From Leifsonia tongyongensis (GTDB lineage Bacteria > Actinomycetota > Actinomycetes > Actinomycetales > Microbacteriaceae): DNA of 64,000 nt. Shown here in pieces: positions 59,690-64,000 of this stretch. The notes under the pieces are model-generated. The model was not told where the DNA came from, searched no databases, and saw only the letters and a list, made by a program, of their open reading frames with translations. The position numbers were made by a program, and so were the translations under genes. Position 1 is the stretch's first letter, and every line of letters begins with the position of its first letter. The stretch covers positions 186,001 through 250,000 of the forward strand of contig NZ_JAAGWY010000004.1 of NCBI RefSeq assembly GCF_010686705.1. Direction: 5' to 3'.

Positions 59690-62002
59690 TTGGAAGGTCC
59701 AGAAATCAAATTCGCCGAAGCCGTTCTCGACAACGGACGTTTCGGCACGCGCACGGTCCGCTTCGAAGCAGGCCGCCTCGCCCAGCAGGCGCAGGGCGCC
59801 GTCGCGGCCTACCTCGACGAGGAGACCATGCTGCTGAGCGCGACCAGCGCGAGCAAGCACCCCAAGGACAACTTCGACTTCTTCCCGCTGACGGTGGACG
59901 TCGAAGAGCGTTCCTACGCCGCAGGCAAGATCCCCGGCTCGTTCTTCCGTCGTGAGGGTCGTCCCTCGACCGAGGCGATCCTCGTCTGCCGTCTCATCGA
60001 CCGTCCGCTGCGCCCGTCGTTCGTCGACGGACTCCGCAACGAGGTCCAGATCGTCATCACCGTCCTGAGCATCGCTCCCGGCGAGTTCTACGACGCGCTG
60101 GCGATCAACGCCGCCTCGATGTCGACCCAGATCTCCGGCCTGCCGTTCAGCGGTCCGATCGGTGCGGTGCGCCTTGCGCTCATCCCCGGCAACGGCGCTG
60201 CTGAAGACCAGTGGATCGCGTTCCCGAACGTGACGCAGCTCGAGGAGGCCGTCTTCGACATCGTCGTCGCCGGCCGCGTGATTACCGCTGCCGATGGTTC
60301 GGAAGACGTCGCGATCATGATGGTCGAGGCGGAAGCGACCGAGAACAGCTGGAACCTCATCCAGGGCGGTGCCACCAAGCCGAACGAAGAGGTCGTGGCC
60401 CAGGGTCTCGAGGCGGCGAAGCCGTTCCTCAAGCAGCTGGTCGGTGCACAGAACGTGCTCGCGCAGCAGGCCGCGAAGGACATCGCCGAGTACCCGGTGT
60501 TCCTTCCGTACTCGAAGGAGACCTACGACAACGTCGCCGGCCTCGCCTACGACGAGCTGGTGAACGTCTACCAGATCGCCGACAAGATCGAGCGCCAGAA
60601 CGCCGACGACGCCCTCAAGGAGCGCGTCAAGGTCGCTCTGACCGAGAAGGTCGAAGCCGGTGTGCTCGACGCCGAGGTGCTCTCGCAGTTCTCTGCGGCG
60701 TACAAGTCGGTGTCGAAGGTGGTCATGCGCGGCCGCGTGCTGCGTGAGGGCATCCGCATCGACGGCCGTGGCCTGACCGACATCCGTCCGCTCGACGCCG
60801 AGGTGCAGGTCATCCCGCGCGTCCACGGTTCGGCGATCTTCCAGCGCGGCGAGACCCAGATCCTGGGCGTCACCACGCTGAACATGCTCAAGATGGAGCA
60901 GCAGATCGACTCGCTCTCGCCGGTGACGAAGAAGCGTTACCTGCACCACTACAACTTCCCGCCGTACTCGACCGGTGAGACCGGCCGCGTCGGTTCGCCG
61001 AAGCGTCGCGAGATCGGGCACGGCTACCTGGCCGAGCGCGCACTCGTGCCGGTGCTGCCGAGCCGCGAGGAGTTCCCGTACGCGATCCGCCAGGTGTCCG
61101 AGGCTCTCGGCTCCAACGGTTCGACGTCGATGGGTTCCGTCTGCGCGTCGACCCTGTCGCTGCTGAACGCCGGTGTGCCGCTGCGCGCTCCGGTCGCCGG
61201 TATCGCGATGGGCCTGATCTCCGACACCGTCGACGGTGAGACCCGCTATGCGGCCCTCACCGACATCCTCGGCGCCGAAGACGCTCTCGGCGACATGGAC
61301 TTCAAGGTCGCGGGTACCAGCGAGTTCGTCACGGCGATCCAGCTGGACACGAAGCTCGACGGCATCCCTTCCGCGGTGCTCGCCGGCGCGCTCAAGCAGG
61401 CGAAGGATGCTCGTACGACCATCCTCAGCGTGCTGAATGCCGCCATCGACCGGCCGGACGAGATGGCCCCGACCGCGCCGCGGGTGATCTCGGTCCAGAT
61501 CCCCGTCGACAAGATCGGTGAGCTGATCGGCCCGAAGGGCAAGACGATCAACGCGATCCAGGACGAGACCGGCGCCGAGATCTCGATCGAGGAGGACGGC
61601 ACCGTCTACATCGGTGCGACCGACGGCCCCTCGGCCGAGGCGGCCCGTGCCCAGGTGAACGCGATCGCGAACCCCACCAACCCGGAGGTCGGCGAGCAGT
61701 TCCTCGGAACAGTCGTCAAAATCGCCGCGTTCGGTGCGTTCGTCTCGCTGCTGCCCGGCAAGGACGGCCTGCTGCACATCTCCGAGGTGCGCAAGCTCGC
61801 CGGTGGCAAGCGTGTCGAGAACGTCGAAGACGTGCTCAGCGTCGGCCAGAAGATCCTGGTCGAGATCACCAAGATCGACGACCGCGGAAAGCTGTCGCTC
61901 GCTCCGGTGCTCGCCGACGAGGCCGACACGCAGGGTCGCGACGCCTCGAGCGAGGGCCCGACGGCTCCCGTCGAGGACGCGGACGCGGACGTCAACGCGT
62001 AG
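59690..62002 (+). CDS. pnp: Polyribonucleotide nucleotidyltransferase (PNPase)
   Basis: A 770-residue 3'-5' phosphorolytic exoribonuclease, trimeric, in the RNA degradosome. Two RNase PH domains ([10 protein letters not shown]-type start [34 protein letters not shown]-type [18 protein letters not shown] in the second), the KH domain [19 protein letters not shown] and the S1 domain [20 protein letters not shown] are in order. The start is TTG after AAAGGAGAAAGACCTC. The C-terminus ends in a short acidic tail. Followed by a strong terminator. Confidence 0.97.
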   Translation: MEGPEIKFAEAVLDNGRFGTRTVRFEAGRLAQQAQGAVAAYLDEETMLLSATSASKHPKDNFDFFPLTVDVEERSYAAGKIPGSFFRREGRPSTEAILVCRLIDRPLRPSFVDGLRNEVQIVITVLSIAPGEFYDALAINAASMSTQISGLPFSGPIGAVRLALIPGNGAAEDQWIAFPNVTQLEEAVFDIVVAGRVITAADGSEDVAIMMVEAEATENSWNLIQGGATKPNEEVVAQGLEAAKPFLKQLVGAQNVLAQQAAKDIAEYPVFLPYSKETYDNVAGLAYDELVNVYQIADKIERQNADDALKERVKVALTEKVEAGVLDAEVLSQFSAAYKSVSKVVMRGRVLREGIRIDGRGLTDIRPLDAEVQVIPRVHGSAIFQRGETQILGVTTLNMLKMEQQIDSLSPVTKKRYLHHYNFPPYSTGETGRVGSPKRREIGHGYLAERALVPVLPSREEFPYAIRQVSEALGSNGSTSMGSVCASTLSLLNAGVPLRAPVAGIAMGLISDTVDGETRYAALTDILGAEDALGDMDFKVAGTSEFVTAIQLDTKLDGIPSAVLAGALKQAKDARTTILSVLNAAIDRPDEMAPTAPRVISVQIPVDKIGELIGPKGKTINAIQDETGAEISIEEDGTVYIGATDGPSAEAARAQVNAIANPTNPEVGEQFLGTVVKIAAFGAFVSLLPGKDGLLHISEVRKLAGGKRVENVEDVLSVGQKILVEITKIDDRGKLSLAPVLADEADTQGRDASSEGPTAPVEDADADVNA

Positions 62003-62016
62003 CAGTTCGCACTCAA

Positions 62017-62052
62017 CGGATGCCCGTCCCGGTTCGCCGGGGCGGGCATCCG
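62017..62052 (+). terminator. pnp intrinsic terminator
   Basis: CGGATGCCCGTCCC pairs with GGGGCGGGCATCCG over 14 bp (one G-U) around an eight-base loop, 14 bases after the pnp stop. Confidence 0.82.
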
Positions 62053-62086
62053 TCGTCTGTGCCGTCGTCTGTGCAGTCGTCTGTGC
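62051..62086 (+). repeat. 12-bp tandem repeat, three copies, after pnp
   Basis: CGTCGTCTGTGC repeats at 62051, 62063 and 62075 (last copy with one change), right behind the terminator stem. Confidence 0.88.
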
Positions 62087-62094
62087 CGCCCCGC

Positions 62095-62562
62095 TCAGCG
62101 CAAGCGCTGCTCCAGGAGCGGGCGGATGCGGTACGGGATGAGCTCGCCCATGTCGAGCGCGGTCTCGGTGCGCTCGACGCCGTCGCACGCGAGGATCGCA
62201 CCGTTGATCCGGAACAGGTCTTCCGCATCCAGGCACACGCAGCGCACCAGCAGGTCGCTCGGCCCGCTGAGTCCGTGCGCCTGGATGATCTCGGGGATCG
62301 CGGCGAGCGATTGGACGATCCGGGCGAGTTTCTGCTGCTGCACGTGCACCGTGATGAAGGCGGTCAGGGGATATCCGGCAGCGGCCGGATCGATGCGCCG
62401 ATCGAAGGCGAGGAACACACCCGAGCGCTCCAGCTGAGCCATTCGCGCCTGAACCGTGTTGCGGCTGAGGCCGAGTTCGTCGGCGAGCGAGACGTACGTC
62501 GCGCGCGGTTCTCTGCTGAGGGCTATGAGAAGCTGGAAATCGGTGCTGTCGAGGCTGCGCAT
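62095..62562 (-). CDS. Lrp/AsnC-family transcriptional regulator
   Basis: A 155-residue regulator with an N-terminal winged helix-turn-helix (LADELGLSRNTVQARMAQLE) and a C-terminal RAM ligand domain (GYPLTAFITVHVQQQKLARI; HGLSGPSDLLVRCVC). It is divergent from the E1-alpha gene and probably controls it in response to an amino acid such as leucine, as related regulators do for branched-chain keto-acid dehydrogenase. ATG at 62562 is fixed by TAGATT seven bases upstream. A longer upstream frame is not coding-like. Confidence 0.92.
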   Translation of the reverse strand: MRSLDSTDFQLLIALSREPRATYVSLADELGLSRNTVQARMAQLERSGVFLAFDRRIDPAAAGYPLTAFITVHVQQQKLARIVQSLAAIPEIIQAHGLSGPSDLLVRCVCLDAEDLFRINGAILACDGVERTETALDMGELIPYRIRPLLEQRLR

Positions 62563-62569
62563 AGTGCGA

Positions 62570-62575
62570 AATCTA
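62570..62575 (-). promoter_or_regulatory. Leaderless-type -10 box for the Lrp-family gene
   Basis: TAGATT on the minus strand ends seven bases before the ATG at 62562. It lies in the 182-bp divergent region shared with the E1-alpha gene. Confidence 0.55.
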
Positions 62576-62744
62576 GCAGGTCGCGACACGCCAGAACAGT
62601 GCATCGTGCACACCGCGCGTGTTGCTGGTTGTGCTTTGTGAGCACGCAGCGTACCGTCAGAGGTACTTTCGGCAAGGACGCCGAGGGCCGGTCGACGCGC
62701 CACGAACGCAACGACCGGGCGAAGAGCGAAGGCTGCGTGCACCC

Positions 62745-64000
62745 ATGTCAACCGAGAATGTTTCCGCCGGCACCGTCTCCGTCGACGAACACGTCGAACG
62801 GGCCCACTCCGCCGAGCCGTCCGAGCGCATGGATGAGATCCAGCTCGGCGCGCTCCATCTGGGCGACATCGACACCGTTCAGCTCCTGACCCCCGACGGC
62901 GCCCGACTCTCCGACTCGCGCTACGACGCCTGGGTGGCCGACGTCGGCGACGAGCAGCTTCTGGCCCTCTACGAGGACATGGTGGTCATCCGCCGGATCG
63001 ACACCGAGGCGACAGCACTGCAGCGCCAGGGCGAACTGGGCCTGTGGCCGCCGCTTCTCGGGCAGGAGGCCGCCCAGGTCGGTTCGGGTCGCGCACTCCG
63101 CAGCGACGACTTCGTGTTCTCCAGCTACCGCGAGAACGGCGTCGCATACTGCCGTGGCGCAGATCTCACCGATCTCGTCCGGGTGTGGCGCGGGACGACC
63201 GCTTCGGGCTGGGATCCGTACGCGATCAACATGGCGACGCCTCAGGTCATCATCGGCGCCCAGACGTTGCACGCGACCGGGTACGCGATCGGCATCCAGA
63301 ACGATGGGTCGGATGCGGTCGCCGTCGCCTACTTCGGGGACGGCGCGACGAGCGAGGGCGACGTCACCGAGGCGATGATCTTCGCCGCGACGTATTCGGC
63401 GCCCGTGATCTTCTTCTGCCAGAACAACCAGTGGGCGATCTCCGAGCCGGTGACCCTCCAGGCGCAGCGGCCGGTCGCCGAACGCGCTCCGGGCTTCGGC
63501 ATCCCGAGCGTCCGGGTCGACGGAAACGATGTGCTCGCCGTGATGGCGGTCACCCGGCTCGCTCTTGATCGCGCGCGCGGCGGAGGCGGTCCCACGTTCA
63601 TCGAGGCGGTCACGTACCGCATGGGGCCGCACACGACCGCCGACGACCCGACGCGCTACCGCGAGGCGTCCGAGGTGGAGTCGTGGCGCGCGAAGGACCC
63701 GATCGCCCGGCTTGCCGCCTACCTGACGGAGCGGGGCCTGATGACCGACGAGCGCTCGGAGGCGGTCTCGGCGAAAGCGGATGCGGTGGCGGCCGAGCTG
63801 CGCGCCGGCTGCATCGCTCTGCCCGACCCCGAGCCCATGGCGGTGTTCGACCACGTGTACAGCACGTCTCATACGGGGCTGTCCCGCCAGCGCGACCATT
63901 ACAGCCGATACCTCCGCACGTTCGTCGGCGAAGACACGACGCCGAGCCAGGCGCTCCGCGAGCACGACAGGCTCGACCAGGACAGGCTCGGCCACCAGGA
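62745..64000 (+). CDS. pdhA: Pyruvate/branched-chain keto-acid dehydrogenase E1 alpha, 3' end cut off
   Basis: The frame is open from the ATG at 62745 to the end of the window, 418 codons. VVIRRIDTEATALQRQGELG, PLLGQEAAQVGSGRALRSDD and YFGDGATSEGDVTEAM...NNQWAIS form the thiamine-diphosphate site. YRMGPHTTADDPTRYR is the phosphorylation-loop region. Alpha subunits of this type pair with an E1 beta gene that should lie just beyond the edge. The divergent Lrp gene favours the branched-chain enzyme over pyruvate. The chain is near its usual length, so the stop is probably close. Confidence 0.9.
   Translation, partial: MSTENVSAGTVSVDEHVERAHSAEPSERMDEIQLGALHLGDIDTVQLLTPDGARLSDSRYDAWVADVGDEQLLALYEDMVVIRRIDTEATALQRQGELGLWPPLLGQEAAQVGSGRALRSDDFVFSSYRENGVAYCRGADLTDLVRVWRGTTASGWDPYAINMATPQVIIGAQTLHATGYAIGIQNDGSDAVAVAYFGDGATSEGDVTEAMIFAATYSAPVIFFCQNNQWAISEPVTLQAQRPVAERAPGFGIPSVRVDGNDVLAVMAVTRLALDRARGGGGPTFIEAVTYRMGPHTTADDPTRYREASEVESWRAKDPIARLAAYLTERGLMTDERSEAVSAKADAVAAELRAGCIALPDPEPMAVFDHVYSTSHTGLSRQRDHYSRYLRTFVGEDTTPSQALREHDRLDQDRLGHQ

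Noticed and set aside
59489-62236. 915-codon open frame opposite pnp
   Set aside because: Antisense to an unmistakable PNPase; the length reflects high GC at codon third positions.
62748-63995. 415-codon open frame opposite the E1-alpha gene
   Set aside because: The plus-strand frame carries the thiamine-diphosphate motif and conserved loops; this one has none.
1-64000. CRISPR arrays, tRNA, rRNA, insertion sequences, prophage
   Set aside because: Reading both strands gave no regularly spaced repeats with unique spacers, no tRNA-like cloverleaf, and no transposase, integrase or phage structural genes.

Overview
The window is 64 kb of very GC-rich DNA with dense gene packing on both strands. 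Gene content (DUF222/13E12 HNH proteins, DUF5997, DUF6510, PNPase starting MEGPEI, an actinobacterial DUF3516 helicase, a group III phosphofructokinase) and the frequent Asp-Ala codon pair gatgcg point to a high-GC actinobacterium, most likely of the family Microbacteriaceae. I cannot name the genus. It reads as ordinary chromosome: no prophage, integrase, transposase, tRNA, rRNA or CRISPR array was recognised.

Layout. 0-6 kb: the 3' part of deoC with a full and a half aldehyde dehydrogenase, an SGNH esterase, then a minus-strand operon of a CsoR-type regulator, a macrodomain protein and an M20 peptidase. 6-18 kb: a degenerate RbsD/FucU protein, small membrane proteins, a SNF2 helicase, pyruvate dehydrogenase (quinone), a CYTH protein, phosphofructokinase, a quinone-reductase-like enzyme, a lactate-oxidase-like enzyme, and a divergent DUF5997/LysR-effector-domain pair. 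18-24 kb: an APC permease, a zinc-finger SDR protein and an HNH protein. 24-35 kb: a molybdenum island with a cytosolic sulfite-oxidase-like enzyme, its presumed flavin reductase and the CxxC protein DUF6510, then moaD, modABC, a TOBE regulator, moaE, a moaC-moaB fusion, moeA, a moeB-rhodanese protein and a membrane-bound molybdoenzyme. moaA is absent from the window. 35-50 kb: a Ski2-like helicase, a carboxylesterase, a Pit phosphate transporter with a small membrane partner, an aldehyde dehydrogenase, aspartase, an FAH-family hydrolase, an alpha/beta hydrolase, a glycosyltransferase, an Ada-AlkA repair fusion and a glycolate-oxidase-like flavoprotein. 50-64 kb: FKBP, VOC proteins, rpsO, LtrA, a second HNH protein, VanZ, a two-component flavin monooxygenase, a fructosamine-kinase-like protein, pnp, an Lrp regulator, and the start of an E1-alpha dehydrogenase gene that runs off the end.

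Cross-cutting features. At about twenty genes a TAnnnT hexamer sits exactly 6-7 bases before the start codon and no Shine-Dalgarno sequence is seen, the signature of leaderless transcripts. This also fixes several start codons. Short tandem duplications of 12-21 bp recur at gene ends and junctions, often copying the stop codon. The most promising leads for new biology are the DUF6510/flavin reductase/molybdoenzyme module, the headless LysR protein facing DUF5997 across a mirror-image promoter, the zinc-finger SDR with Thr in place of the catalytic Tyr, and the half aldehyde dehydrogenase coupled to deoC.
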